DNA of 64,000 bases from Noviherbaspirillum malthae (GCF_015352985.1 NZ_JACYXF010000027.1:1-64000), one strand, 5' to 3'. Positions 33,027-42,280 are shown, counted from the first letter of the stretch. Program-made: numbers and translations. Notes: generated by a model from the sequence alone, not told the origin.

Positions 33027-35075
33027 TTAGAGGGGTTTGATCGATCCCGGCACGATGGTCGCGCCGAATTCGCGCATCATCGTCTGCACGAAGGGATCGC
33101 GCTGCATGTTCTCTTCCGCCTGGCGCTGGCGGGCTTCGCGTTCGGCCACCGCGGCGGCATTGGCCGTCTGGCGGACTGCGCCGATTTCGCTGGTGACGCG
33201 CACAGTCTTGCCGAAGTGCTCGGTCAATGCCGCCATCAGCTTGTCCACTGCGCCCGCAGACCTCAGCGTTTCCAGCGGAATGCGCAGATGCAACAGCACG
33301 CCGTCGCCGTTGTCTTCGCATTGCAGCAGTTCGCTCTGCTGCGCAAGTTGCTGGACCACGCCGCGCAAGGGAAGTGCCGCAGCCAGCACCGGCCAGTTGC
33401 CGTCCCAGCCGAGCGAAGGTATCGGCGTCGGCGCCAGCGGCGGCAATGCCTCCGGCTTGACGATGGCCACCTCGGGCTCGGGCATGGCTGCGGGCGAAGG
33501 CGCCGGCATGCGCATGCCCGGCGGCTCTTCAAGCACAGCCGTATCGGCGAGCACTAGTTCCGCGATGCGTGACTCAGTTTTTTTTTGAGCGGCGACGGGC
33601 AAGGCGTCGAAGGGAATGGTTTCGTGCATGTGCGCCGGCGCATCGTCCCACGGCGCGCGTGCCAGCGGCACGGAGACTGCCGATGCTGCGGGTGCCGAAG
33701 GTGCCGCGGATACCGCTGCTGCCGGCGCGGAAGGCACCTGCGCCGCAGGCCTTGCCATGGCACCGCCCGATGGCGCCTTGCCGCCGTTGCGTGCCGCTTC
33801 CAGCGCGGCGCGGGCGGGACTCATGCCGGCCGGGCGCACCGCGGGCGCGGATGCAGGCGCAGCAGCCGCTACCGACGGCCTGGTCGCCGGAGCGCTCGCC
33901 CTCGGCGATACCTGTGGCGCCTGCGGCATGGAAGCCGCAGGCGGCGGCACACCGGCTGCACCGTCCGCTCCGCCCATGCCAGGACGGAATGCCAGCATCC
34001 GCAACAGGGTCATGGTGAAGCCGGCATATTCGTCCGGGGCAAGGCTCAGGTCATTGCGCCCGTGTACGGCGATCTGGTAGAACAGCTGGATCTCTTCGGC
34101 ATCGAACAGGCCCGCCAGGCGCAGGATGTCTTCCCTTTCAGGAACGTCGTCGGGCACCGCAGCCGGTACGGTTTGTGCCAATGCGATCCGGTGCAGCACG
34201 GTGCCGAGATCCTGCAGGGCTGCGTTGTAGGACAGGCTGCGCGCGGCCATGTCGTCGGCGACCGCGAGCAGGCCGGCACCGTCGCGCGCGGCCAGCGCAT
34301 CGAGCACCCGGATCAGGTAGGACTGGTCGAGGGCGCCGAGCATGCCCTGCACCGCTTCGAGCGTGACCTTGCCGGCGGCATAGGCAATGGCCTGGTCGGT
34401 CAGGGACAGGGCGTCGCGCATGGAACCGTGCGCGCCCTGCGCCAGCAGGCGCAAGGCCTGAGGCTCGAAGGCGATGTCTTCCTGGCCGAGAATGTTTTCC
34501 AGATGGCCGACGATATGCCCGGGCGGCATCTGCTTGAGGTTGAACTGCAGGCAGCGCGACAGCACCGTTACCGGAATCTTTTGCGGATCGGTGGTGGCGA
34601 GAATGAACTTCACATGCTCGGGCGGTTCTTCCAGCGTCTTGAGCATGGAATTGAACGCATGATTGGTCAGCATGTGCACTTCGTCGATCATGTAGACCTT
34701 GAAGCGCGCATTGGACGGCGCATACACCGCCTGCTCCAGCAATTGCGCCATTTCATCGACACCCCGGTTCGACGCGGCATCCATCTCGATGTAATCGACG
34801 AAGCGGCCGGCATCGATGGCGACGCAGGCTTCGCAGACGCCGCATGGCCTGGCGGTGATTCCGCCGTTGCCGTCCGGCCCCTGGCAATTCAGCGACTTGG
34901 CGAGAATGCGCGACAGCGTCGTCTTGCCCACGCCGCGCGTTCCGGTAAACAGATAGGCATGGTGCAGACGCTGCTGGTCCAGCGCATGGGTGAGCGCCCG
35001 CACGACGTGCTCTTGCCCGACGAGCGTTTCAAAGCTCTTTGGGCGATACTTACGGGCGAGAACTTGATAAGACAT
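33027..35075 (-). CDS. dnaX: DNA polymerase III subunits tau and gamma
   Basis: This 682-residue clamp-loader ATPase has Walker A GTRGVGKT at 45-52, zinc-binding Cys64/78/81/84, the DEVHMLT box and SRC motif, and then a long A/P-rich linker and C-terminal tau domains that bind helicase and polymerase. The start at 35075 (MSYQVLARKYRPKSF) is the family N-terminus. The run CAAAAAAAAAC at codons 497-500 (33587-33577) is a candidate programmed slippage site: a -1 shift reads AAC then TGA, giving a 500-residue gamma, and a +1 shift stops after seven further codons. Operon: dnaX-ybaB-recR. Confidence 0.97.
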   Translation of the reverse strand: MSYQVLARKYRPKSFETLVGQEHVVRALTHALDQQRLHHAYLFTGTRGVGKTTLSRILAKSLNCQGPDGNGGITARPCGVCEACVAIDAGRFVDYIEMDAASNRGVDEMAQLLEQAVYAPSNARFKVYMIDEVHMLTNHAFNSMLKTLEEPPEHVKFILATTDPQKIPVTVLSRCLQFNLKQMPPGHIVGHLENILGQEDIAFEPQALRLLAQGAHGSMRDALSLTDQAIAYAAGKVTLEAVQGMLGALDQSYLIRVLDALAARDGAGLLAVADDMAARSLSYNAALQDLGTVLHRIALAQTVPAAVPDDVPEREDILRLAGLFDAEEIQLFYQIAVHGRNDLSLAPDEYAGFTMTLLRMLAFRPGMGGADGAAGVPPPAASMPQAPQVSPRASAPATRPSVAAAAPASAPAVRPAGMSPARAALEAARNGGKAPSGGAMARPAAQVPSAPAAAVSAAPSAPAASAVSVPLARAPWDDAPAHMHETIPFDALPVAAQKKTESRIAELVLADTAVLEEPPGMRMPAPSPAAMPEPEVAIVKPEALPPLAPTPIPSLGWDGNWPVLAAALPLRGVVQQLAQQSELLQCEDNGDGVLLHLRIPLETLRSAGAVDKLMAALTEHFGKTVRVTSEIGAVRQTANAAAVAEREARQRQAEENMQRDPFVQTMMREFGATIVPGSIKPL
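33578..33586 (-). promoter_or_regulatory. A9 slippery sequence within dnaX
   Basis: Nine consecutive A residues on the coding (minus) strand are read as CAA-AAA-AAA-ACT. Shifted frames stop immediately (TGA at 33576-33574 in -1; TAG ending at 33554 in +1). Such runs cause ribosomal or transcriptional slippage, as in dnaX of E. coli and Thermus. Confidence 0.65.
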
Positions 35076-35167
35076 GGTTGCGCTGGCTGTTGGTTGTAGC
35101 AAGCATTTTACCTGACCTGATGCAAGTTATAGACTGCGGATTCAGTTGTTGAAAAAAGGATACCGAC

Positions 35168-36811
35168 ATGCAATGGCCGACCCATGAAGTCACCAACCAG
35201 GTGCCCGAACTGGCAGACTACGACCTGTTCTCCACCGATATCGCGCTTGCCAACGGCATCCGCCGCTTCGGCGCCGGCTGGAACGAGGAAATACTGCGGG
35301 GGCTGGGCGCGCGTCTGGGCACGAAAGAGGTGTTGCATCTGGGCGACCTCGCCAACCGGCATCTCCCGGAACTGGAGACCCATGACCGTTTCGGGCGGCG
35401 CATTGATTCGGTGGAATTCCATCCGGCCTGGCATGCGCTGCTGGCTTCCCTGCGCCGGGAAGCGCTGCATGCCCTGCCCTGGATGGAGCCGCGCAGCGGT
35501 TCCCATGTGGCGCGCGCCGCCGGTTATTTCCTGCACGCGCAGGTCGAGGCCGGTTCGCTCTGCCCGACCACCATGACCTTCGCTTCGATCCCGGTGCTGC
35601 GCAACGAACCCGGCCTGTTCGCCGAACTTGGTCCCAAGCTGTTTTCGACGGAACACGATCCGCGCGACCTGCCGCTGCAGCAGAAGACCTCCATTCTCGT
35701 CGGCATGGGCATGACCGAGAAACAGGGCGGCTCCGACGTACGCACCAATACCACCACCGCACGCCCCCTGAACGGCGAAGGACGCGGCGCCGCCTACGCG
35801 CTGACCGGACACAAATGGTTCTTCTCGGCGCCGATGTGCGATGCGCACCTGGTGCTGGCCCGCACCGAAGGCGGCCTCTCCTGCTTTTTCGTGCCGCGCT
35901 GGCGGCCTGACGGCAGCAAGAACGCGGTGCTGGTCCAGCGGCTCAAGGACAAGATGGGCAATCGCTCCAATTCCAGCAGCGAAGTCGAATTCCAGGACGC
36001 CTACGGCATCATGGTCGGCGAAGAAGGACGGGGCATTCCCACCATCATCGAGATGGCCAACCATACCCGCCTCGACTGCGTGATCGGCAGCGCCGGACTG
36101 ATGCGCCAGGCGTTCGTGCAGGCGGCCCACCATGCCCGGCACCGCAGCGCCTTCGGCCGGCATCTCGCCGAACAGCCGCTCATGCGCAACGTCCTGTCGG
36201 ACCTGGCGCTGGAGAGCGAAGCGGCGACCCTGCTCATGCTGCGCCTGGCGCAGGCATTCGAATCGCCGCAGGACCCGCTGGAGCGCGCATGGCGGCGCAT
36301 CGTCACGCCGGCAGCCAAGTTCTGGATCTGCAAGCGCGCGCTGGAATTCACCGGGGAATGCATGGAAGTCTGGGGCGGCAACGGCTATGTCGAGACAGGA
36401 CCGATGGCGCGGCTCTACCGCGAGGCGCCGGTGAACTCGATCTGGGAAGGCTCCGGCAACGTGATGTGCCTGGATGTCTTGCGCGCCGTCGAACGGGAAA
36501 CCGAAGGCTTCTTCCTGCTGCTCGACCAGCTGGCCGATGCCGCCAGCGGCCATGATGGCTTGCGGGGTCTGGTGAACGGGCTGCGCAGCGACCTCGCCAC
36601 GCCGCCGGAACAGCGCGAACTGCTGGCCCGCCGCTTCGCACAGAAGCTGGTGCTTGCCGCTCAGGCCTGCCTGATGCGCCAAGCCGCCCCCTCAGTGATC
36701 GCCGATGCCTTCATCGCCAGCCGCCTCGATATGGAGTCGGGGCGCGTATACGGCACGCTGTCGTCAGCCGCATTGCAGCAGGACATACTGAACCGAGCCT
36801 GGCCGGAATAA
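35168..36811 (+). CDS. aidB: AidB-like acyl-CoA dehydrogenase
   Basis: This 547-residue flavoprotein matches the length and order of E. coli AidB (541), an isovaleryl-CoA dehydrogenase-like protein of the adaptive response to alkylation. Signature blocks are GMGMTEKQGGSDVRTNTT, LTGHKWFFSAPMCDAHLVLA and ECMEVWGGNGYVETGPMARL. A clear ribosome-binding site (AAGGA) precedes the ATG. It diverges from dnaX with a 92-bp gap. No ada or alkB is adjacent, so regulation by Ada cannot be inferred. Confidence 0.92.
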   Translation: MQWPTHEVTNQVPELADYDLFSTDIALANGIRRFGAGWNEEILRGLGARLGTKEVLHLGDLANRHLPELETHDRFGRRIDSVEFHPAWHALLASLRREALHALPWMEPRSGSHVARAAGYFLHAQVEAGSLCPTTMTFASIPVLRNEPGLFAELGPKLFSTEHDPRDLPLQQKTSILVGMGMTEKQGGSDVRTNTTTARPLNGEGRGAAYALTGHKWFFSAPMCDAHLVLARTEGGLSCFFVPRWRPDGSKNAVLVQRLKDKMGNRSNSSSEVEFQDAYGIMVGEEGRGIPTIIEMANHTRLDCVIGSAGLMRQAFVQAAHHARHRSAFGRHLAEQPLMRNVLSDLALESEAATLLMLRLAQAFESPQDPLERAWRRIVTPAAKFWICKRALEFTGECMEVWGGNGYVETGPMARLYREAPVNSIWEGSGNVMCLDVLRAVERETEGFFLLLDQLADAASGHDGLRGLVNGLRSDLATPPEQRELLARRFAQKLVLAAQACLMRQAAPSVIADAFIASRLDMESGRVYGTLSSAALQQDILNRAWPE

Positions 36812-36849
36812 GGAATGTGATGCTTGAGGGGAATATAAGAAAACTGCAG

Positions 36850-36953
36850 GAAAGAGGCGAGCCTTGTCTACGGCACTTGCGGGAAATGGCTGTGGCTGCT
36901 TCGTTCCCGACCTGACCAGGTTGGCCATGCCGCAATGCGCAGGGGCCCGCCAA
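36850..36953 (-). ncRNA. ffs: 4.5S RNA of the signal recognition particle (small bacterial type)
   Basis: On the minus strand the core GGTCAGGTCGGGAACGAAGC continues into AGCC and matches the SRP domain IV: GGAA tetraloop and the symmetric/asymmetric internal loops that bind Ffh. The two ends pair (GGCGGGCC near 36951 with GGCTCGCC near 36856), closing a ~100-nt hairpin. A TAGAAT (36964-36959) lies at -10 distance. The RNA guides co-translational membrane targeting. It sits between convergent aidB and ubiD. End points are approximate. Confidence 0.9.
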
Positions 36954-37008
36954 CCCGCATTCTAACAGCAAAGCGGCGGACGCGCCTCCCTATTTCCTAA
37001 TCCGACCG

Positions 37009-38493
37009 TCAAATGCCGAGGTCACCCCAGATACGGTCGATCTTCTCCTTGACTTCGGGAGTCATCGCAATCGTCGTTCCCCATTCGCGGCTGGTTTCCC
37101 CCGGCCACTTGTTGGTAGCGTCGATGCCCATCTTGCTTCCAAGTCCGCTGACCGGCGAAGCGAAATCGAGGTAATCGATAGGCGTGTTGTCGACCAGCGT
37201 CGTGTCCCGTGAGGGATCGACGCGCGTGGTGATCGCCCAGATCACTTCCTTCCAGTCGCGGATGTTCACATCCTCGTCCACGACGACAATGAACTTGGTG
37301 TACATGAACTGGCGCAGGAAGCTCCAGACGCCGAACATCACCCGCTTGGCATGGCCTGCATAGGCCTTCCTGATCTGCACCACCGCCATCCGGTAGCTGC
37401 AGCCCTCGGGCGGCAGGTAGAAATCCGTGATTTCGGAAAACTGCTTCTGCAGCAGCGGCACGAAGACTTCATTGAGCGCCACGCCGAGCACCGCGGGCTC
37501 ATCCGGCGGCTTGCCGGTATAGGTGGAATGGTAGATGGGATCGCGGCGCATCGTGATCCTGTCGATGGTGAACACCGGGAACCAGTCCTGTTCGTTGTAG
37601 TAGCCGGTATGGTCGCCGTACGGCCCCTCCAGCGCATGCTCGTAGCCGCTCGGATGGGAGTCGTCGAGATAGATGTGCCCTTCCAGCACGATTTCCGCGG
37701 AGGCCGGCACGCGCAGTTCGCTGCCGATCGCCTTCACCAGTTCGGTCCGGCTGCCGCGCAGGAGGCCGGCGAACTGGTATTCGGAAAGGCTGTCCGGCAC
37801 CGGGGTGACCGCACCGAGTATCGTCGCCGGATCGGCGCCCAGCGCCACCGCCACCGGGTAGGGCTGGCCACGGTTGACGATGCCATGTTCGCGGAAATCC
37901 AGGGCGCCGCCGCGGTGCGCCAGCCAGCGCATGATGACCTTGTTGCGGCCGATCACCTGCTGGCGGTAGATGCCGAGGTTCTGCCGCTTCTTGTGCGGCC
38001 CCTTGGTGATGACCAGGCCCCAGGTGATGAGCGGCGCAACGTCGCCCGGCCAGCAATGCTGGATCGGCAGCTTCGCCAGATCCACGTCCTGCCCTTCCCA
38101 TACCACCTCCTGGCACGGCGCGGACCGATGTTCCTTCGGCGCCATGTCCCACAGCGCCTTCACCATGCTTCCCAGGCCGAGCACATCCTTCAAGCCTTTC
38201 GGCGGCTCGGGCTCCTTCAGCGTGGAAAGCAGGTGTCCGATCTTGCGCAGCTCGCCGACATCCTCCGCCCCCATGCCAAGGGCGACCCGGCGCGGCGTGC
38301 CGAAAAGATTGCCCAGCACCGGGATGCTGTGGCCGACCGGCTGCCTGAACAGCAAGGCGGGACCGCCTTGGCGCAGGACCCGGTCGCAGATTTCAGTCAT
38401 CTCGAGATGAGGCGATACAGGCGTCGAAATCTGCTTAAGCTCGCCAATTTCTTGCATTTGGGCAATAAAATCCCGCAAATCCGAATATTTCAT
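37009..38493 (-). CDS. ubiD: UbiD family decarboxylase (3-octaprenyl-4-hydroxybenzoate carboxy-lyase)
   Basis: This 494-residue enzyme decarboxylates the prenylated 4-hydroxybenzoate in ubiquinone synthesis, using prenylated FMN made by UbiX. Family blocks are MKYSDLRDFIAQMQEIGELK at the N-terminus, RWLAHRGGALDFREHG, GYYNEQDWFPVFTIDRIT and KFIVVVDEDVNIRDWKEV. Length fits UbiD. An AT-rich divergent control region lies upstream. ubiX is not in the window. Confidence 0.96.
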   Translation of the reverse strand: MKYSDLRDFIAQMQEIGELKQISTPVSPHLEMTEICDRVLRQGGPALLFRQPVGHSIPVLGNLFGTPRRVALGMGAEDVGELRKIGHLLSTLKEPEPPKGLKDVLGLGSMVKALWDMAPKEHRSAPCQEVVWEGQDVDLAKLPIQHCWPGDVAPLITWGLVITKGPHKKRQNLGIYRQQVIGRNKVIMRWLAHRGGALDFREHGIVNRGQPYPVAVALGADPATILGAVTPVPDSLSEYQFAGLLRGSRTELVKAIGSELRVPASAEIVLEGHIYLDDSHPSGYEHALEGPYGDHTGYYNEQDWFPVFTIDRITMRRDPIYHSTYTGKPPDEPAVLGVALNEVFVPLLQKQFSEITDFYLPPEGCSYRMAVVQIRKAYAGHAKRVMFGVWSFLRQFMYTKFIVVVDEDVNIRDWKEVIWAITTRVDPSRDTTLVDNTPIDYLDFASPVSGLGSKMGIDATNKWPGETSREWGTTIAMTPEVKEKIDRIWGDLGI

Positions 38494-38955
38494 GATTTTT
38501 CACAAAGTTTGCGTCTTGTTTATATTTGTAAAATGCAAGCCCAAGTAGTTGATTTTATTTATCTTTTGTTGCACTGCGGATATTTATTATATCGAAAAGT
38601 AATGAAATACGGATTTGTTAGTATTGACTCGATATAAACACGCACCTAAAATTCGGCCAGCTTGATGAGCGGTCCTCTCCCCACATTCAGGGACAGGCAT
38701 AGTAACCCGCTCAAGACTCACGGGATCGGGGTCCCACATGACATTTTAAGGAGTGTTTTCAAAAGGCGTCCGCCTTCCCCCCGAAAAAGTTGCTCTTCCT
38801 GCCGGCAGTGTGCCGAGACACCAGGACGGGCAATCGCGATGTCTGCCGGCCAGCGCTGCGCGCGGCTGCAGACAGTGACTGATTCACGTTGACAGCCAAG
38901 TGCCTGCAGCAGCTTGTTGTGGCACTTCGTTTGCCGTGAAATTTCAGGAGGTTCA
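38494..38955. other. AT-rich divergent control region and long leader between ubiD and the transglycosylase gene
   Basis: Bases 38500-38650 are strikingly AT-rich for this genome. The promoter at 38624-38652 points right, leaving a leader of about 297 bases before the transglycosylase ATG. The leader holds a hairpin TGAGCGG (38666-38672)/CCGCTCA (38707-38713). A 76-codon frame at 38662-38892 has no ribosome-binding site and is not credited as a gene. Confidence 0.55.
38624..38652 (+). promoter_or_regulatory. Sigma70 promoter of the lytic transglycosylase gene
   Basis: TTGACT (38624-38629), a 17-bp spacer and TAAAAT (38647-38652) give a near-consensus promoter, with transcription expected near 38659. 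Confidence 0.7.
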
Positions 38956-39978
38956 ATGATAAATCGATATACGCGGGCAGCGTATGACTTTACCTGTGAG
39001 CAGGCCACGCAGTCGGCCGCATGGGCAGTGTTTGCCCGCGACACGATCAGCGGTTTCATGATTACCGCCCGCCATACGCTCACCCTGTTCGGCATCGCTG
39101 CATTGGCCATGCTGGGCATCATGTTCGTCAAGCCGGAAGCGGCCGACCGCTTGAAGGCGTTCTCGCCGTTTGTCGCGGCGACTGCGGCTCCTGCGGTGAC
39201 GAATGCCGCAGCGGAGTCTGAGCGCATGGGGGCTTCGGCCAGCGCCTCCGTCCCGGCAGCTACCGCGACTGCAGCAAAGACGGTTGCGGCCGTTCCGGTT
39301 GCGGCCTCGGTCCACGCACCGGCCACGCCGCATGCGGATGCCGTCCAGGCCGGAAATTCCAAGCAGCAGCAATGGGTCACCGAATGGCTCTCGAAACGCT
39401 ACCGCGTGGCGGCCGACGCAACCAACATGCTCGTGTCGGCGGCCTACCTGACCGCAAAGGAAATCAAGCTCGATCCCCTGCTCATCCTGTCGGTCATGGC
39501 CATTGAATCGGGCTTCAATCCGTTTGCCGAAAGCCCGGTCGGCGCGCAAGGACTGATGCAGGTCATGTCCAAGGTGCACCACGACAAGTTTGCCGAACTC
39601 GGCGGCGTCAAGGCGGCCTTGAATCCCGTGGCCAACATTCGCGTCGGCTCCCTGATCCTCAAGGATTACGTCGAACGTGGCGGTTCGGTGGAAGCCGGCC
39701 TCAAGATGTATGTCGGCGCCGGCGCATTCGAATCGGACTCCGGCTACGGCGCCAAGGTCCTTGCCGAATACCGGCGCCTCAAGGAAGTGGCAACGGGCAA
39801 GAAGGTGCCGGTGTTCACCTCCACGGCAACTGCCAGCGCATCTCCCACTACCTCCTCGCCCGCCAAGGCTGCGCCTGCCGAAATGAAGACACAGTCTTCC
39901 TCCGAGAGCGCCTCGACGGCAATGAAGGAAAACCGCCCGCTTGCGCAGAATGAGGACCAGCTTGTACCGGCCCTTTGA
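38956..39978 (+). CDS. Lytic transglycosylase (SLT domain), membrane-anchored
   Basis: This 340-residue protein has a single membrane segment at about 41-58 (TLTLFGIAALAMLGIMFV), an A/T-rich linker, and a C-terminal SLT/goose-lysozyme-like domain. The catalytic glutamate is Glu184 in MAIESGFNPFAESPVGAQGLMQ. It should cleave peptidoglycan glycan strands with formation of 1,6-anhydro ends. An exact AGGAGG ribosome-binding site supports the start at 38956. A low-complexity S/A/T tail follows the catalytic domain. A strong terminator lies 32 bp after the stop. Confidence 0.9.
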   Translation: MINRYTRAAYDFTCEQATQSAAWAVFARDTISGFMITARHTLTLFGIAALAMLGIMFVKPEAADRLKAFSPFVAATAAPAVTNAAAESERMGASASASVPAATATAAKTVAAVPVAASVHAPATPHADAVQAGNSKQQQWVTEWLSKRYRVAADATNMLVSAAYLTAKEIKLDPLLILSVMAIESGFNPFAESPVGAQGLMQVMSKVHHDKFAELGGVKAALNPVANIRVGSLILKDYVERGGSVEAGLKMYVGAGAFESDSGYGAKVLAEYRRLKEVATGKKVPVFTSTATASASPTTSSPAKAAPAEMKTQSSSESASTAMKENRPLAQNEDQLVPAL

Positions 39979-40010
39979 ATTTGTTTGACGTTAATTGCGC
40001 CCATGAAAAA

Positions 40011-40036
40011 AGGAGCCTCGAAAGGCTCCTTTTTTA
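40011..40036. terminator. Bidirectional intrinsic terminator
   Basis: The 8-bp stem AGGAGCCT/AGGCTCCT with a CGAA loop is flanked by A residues on the left and T residues on the right, serving both the transglycosylase gene and the convergent aminotransferase gene. Confidence 0.9.
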
Positions 40037-40060
40037 TTGCCCGCCCTTTGGAGCCGGACA

Positions 40061-41239
40061 TCAGCGACCTGGACTGTATTCTGCAAAGAAACGTTCGAGA
40101 CGGCCAACCGCTTCCTTCAGGTTGTCCATCGACGTGGCGTAGGAGAGCCTGATGTACTGCCGTGCCGTGAAGGGCCCGAAATCCAGGCCGGGCACCAGCA
40201 CGACGCCCGCCTGATTCAGCATGTCGATCGTCAGGCGGTCGGCATCATTCGACAGCGCCGAGCAATCGGCATAGACATAGAATGCGCCATCCGGGGTCAC
40301 CGGTACTTTGAAGCCGAGCTCGCGCAGCGCCGGCACGATATAGTCGCGCCGGCGCCTGAACTCGGCCTTGCGTTCCTCATAGATGGCGATCGATTCCGGC
40401 TTGAAACAGGCAATCCCCGCATGCTGGGCGATACCCGATGCGCAGATGAACAGGTTCTGCGCAAGCTTTTCAATCTGCGCCACCATGGCTGGCGGCACGA
40501 CAAGCCAGCCAAGCCGCCAGCCCGTCATGTTGAAATACTTGGAGAAGCTGTTGATGACGATTACATCATCACCGAGCGAGAGCGCGGAATATGGCGCCTC
40601 GTCATAGGTGAGACCCTGGTAGATCTCGTCGACAATGGTAAAACCGCCCTTCTCTCTCACCGTCGAGACGATTTTTCCGAGTTCGTCATGCGCTATCGAC
40701 GTTCCGGTCGGGTTGGAGGGAGATGCCAGCAGAACGCCGCGCGTAGCTGCGCCCCAATGTTCCCTGACCACGGCATCGGACAACTGGAAGCGCTGCTCGG
40801 GACCGCTCGGGATCATTTTCGCCCGGCCCTCGAATGCCGCAACGAAATGCCGGTTGCAGGGATAGGAAGGATCGGGCATCAGCACTTCGGCATTGCTTTC
40901 CACGAGCGCCGCGCAGGCCAGCAGCAGCGCCGCCGAGGCGCCTGCCGTCACGATGATGCGCGACGGCGCCACGTCAAGCCCGTACACGTCACGGTAATGC
41001 GCAGAGATTGCTTCACGCAATGCCGGAATGCCGACCGCGGCCGTGTATTGCAGCCGGCCGTCCGCCAAGGCGCGCGATGCCGCTTCAATCACCGGCGGCG
41101 GTGCGGTGAAATCGGGTTCGCCGATGCCCATGTGGACGATGGAGCGCCCGGCGCGTTCAAGTTCTGTCGCCATCTTGGCCAGTTCCATGACATGGAAAGG
41201 CGCAATATTGGCAAGGCGGGAAGCCAGAGTCGGAGTCAT
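40061..41239 (-). CDS. Class I/II PLP-dependent aminotransferase
   Basis: This 392-residue fold-type I aminotransferase binds PLP at Lys234 in NSFSKYFNMTGWRLGW. Other family blocks are HMGIGEPDFTAPP, ASPSNPTGT and DEIYQGLTYDE. It resembles aspartate/alanine-type transaminases, but the amino-donor specificity cannot be read from the sequence. It lies downstream of nusB on the same strand with an 81-bp gap, a common Burkholderiales arrangement. Confidence 0.92.
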   Translation of the reverse strand: MTPTLASRLANIAPFHVMELAKMATELERAGRSIVHMGIGEPDFTAPPPVIEAASRALADGRLQYTAAVGIPALREAISAHYRDVYGLDVAPSRIIVTAGASAALLLACAALVESNAEVLMPDPSYPCNRHFVAAFEGRAKMIPSGPEQRFQLSDAVVREHWGAATRGVLLASPSNPTGTSIAHDELGKIVSTVREKGGFTIVDEIYQGLTYDEAPYSALSLGDDVIVINSFSKYFNMTGWRLGWLVVPPAMVAQIEKLAQNLFICASGIAQHAGIACFKPESIAIYEERKAEFRRRRDYIVPALRELGFKVPVTPDGAFYVYADCSALSNDADRLTIDMLNQAGVVLVPGLDFGPFTARQYIRLSYATSMDNLKEAVGRLERFFAEYSPGR

Positions 41240-41320
41240 GAAATCAGGATGTGCGGCGGGAATCGGATGGAATCCCGGCCGCCGCAGATGGATTGAAGAT
41301 CGGGTAGAACGTGCCGACGG

Positions 41321-41791
41321 TCAGCGCTTCTTGGCATCGTCGACTTCGACATTGCGCGCCTTGGCGGCAAATTTATCGAGTACGCCGTTCACGTATTTGT
41401 GTCCATCGATGCCGCCGAAGGATTTTGTCAGTTCGACCGCTTCGTTGATGACGACCTTGTACGGAATCTCGATATGGTTCTCGAGTTCGTAGGCGCCGAT
41501 CAGCAGCGCCGCATGCTCGACCGGAGACAGCTGGTCGATGGGCCGGTCGATCAGCGGCGCCAGGTTTTCGCGCAGCGCGGCAGCGTGCTTGATGGTACCG
41601 TGCAGCAGCGCATTGAAGTGTTCGGCATCGGCCTTGTCGAAGCCATGCGCTTCGCGGATGTGGGCATCGATGGCGCCCGCATCCTCGCCGGCCAGCAGCC
41701 ACTGATAGAGGCCTTGCAATGCGAACTCGCGGGCGCGGTGACGGGGGGTCCGGTTCTTGTTCGGGTTGGCGTGAACGGTTTTCTGGTTCAT
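41321..41791 (-). CDS. nusB: Transcription antitermination factor NusB
   Basis: This 156-residue RNA-binding protein joins NusE and boxA RNA in rRNA antitermination. It has HRAREFALQGLYQWLLAG at the N-terminus, LIGAYELENHIEIPYKVVIN and KSFGGIDGHKYVNGVLDKFA at the C-terminus. The first ~17 residues are a basic extension. It starts 3 bp after the ribH stop; the ribH-nusB pairing is typical. Confidence 0.96.
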   Translation of the reverse strand: MNQKTVHANPNKNRTPRHRAREFALQGLYQWLLAGEDAGAIDAHIREAHGFDKADAEHFNALLHGTIKHAAALRENLAPLIDRPIDQLSPVEHAALLIGAYELENHIEIPYKVVINEAVELTKSFGGIDGHKYVNGVLDKFAAKARNVEVDDAKKR

Positions 41792-41794
41792 GGC

Positions 41795-42280
41795 TTACTC
41801 TTCGTCAGTGGCTTCGGCAAGTTCTTCCAGTGCAATCGACAGATTGGCCATTTCGATGGCGACGCGCGCCGCATCCGTGCCTTTTTCCGCCATGCGGGCT
41901 TCAGCCTGTTCATCCGTGTCGGTTGTAAGCACGGCGTTGGCGATGGGAATGCCGAAATCCAGGCCCACCCGGGTGATGCCGGCGCCGGACTCGTTGGATA
42001 CCAGTTCGAAGTGGTAGGTTTCACCGCGGATCACGGCGCCGATGGCGATCAGCGCATCGAACTGCTGCGTCTCGGCCATTTTCTGCAGTGCCAGCGGAAT
42101 CTCCAGCGCACCCGGGACGGTGACATGCAACACGTCTTCATCGGCAACGCCGAGATGCTTGAGTTCTGCCAGGCAGGCAGACAGCAGGCCATGGCAAACG
42201 TCTTCGTTGAAGCGAGCCTGCACGATGCCAATGCGCACGCCCTCGCCGTTCAGATTCGTCGCGTATGTTCCTACAGTCAT
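41795..42280 (-). CDS. ribH: 6,7-dimethyl-8-ribityllumazine synthase
   Basis: This 161-residue enzyme condenses the ribityl-pyrimidine with dihydroxybutanone phosphate to give lumazine. Family blocks are IGIVQARFNEDVCHGLL, VPGALEIPLALQ and IAIGAVIRGETYHFE, with the active-site His in the last. The start at 42280 has an AAGGA ribosome-binding site; a longer frame to 42322 lacks one. The acidic C-terminal tail is slightly extended. It is followed by nusB after 3 bp. Confidence 0.96.
   Translation of the reverse strand: MTVGTYATNLNGEGVRIGIVQARFNEDVCHGLLSACLAELKHLGVADEDVLHVTVPGALEIPLALQKMAETQQFDALIAIGAVIRGETYHFELVSNESGAGITRVGLDFGIPIANAVLTTDTDEQAEARMAEKGTDAARVAIEMANLSIALEELAEATDEE

Noticed and set aside
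38662..38892. 76-codon frame in the transglycosylase leader
   Set aside because: No ribosome-binding site, R/S/P-rich composition and overlap with the predicted leader hairpin.
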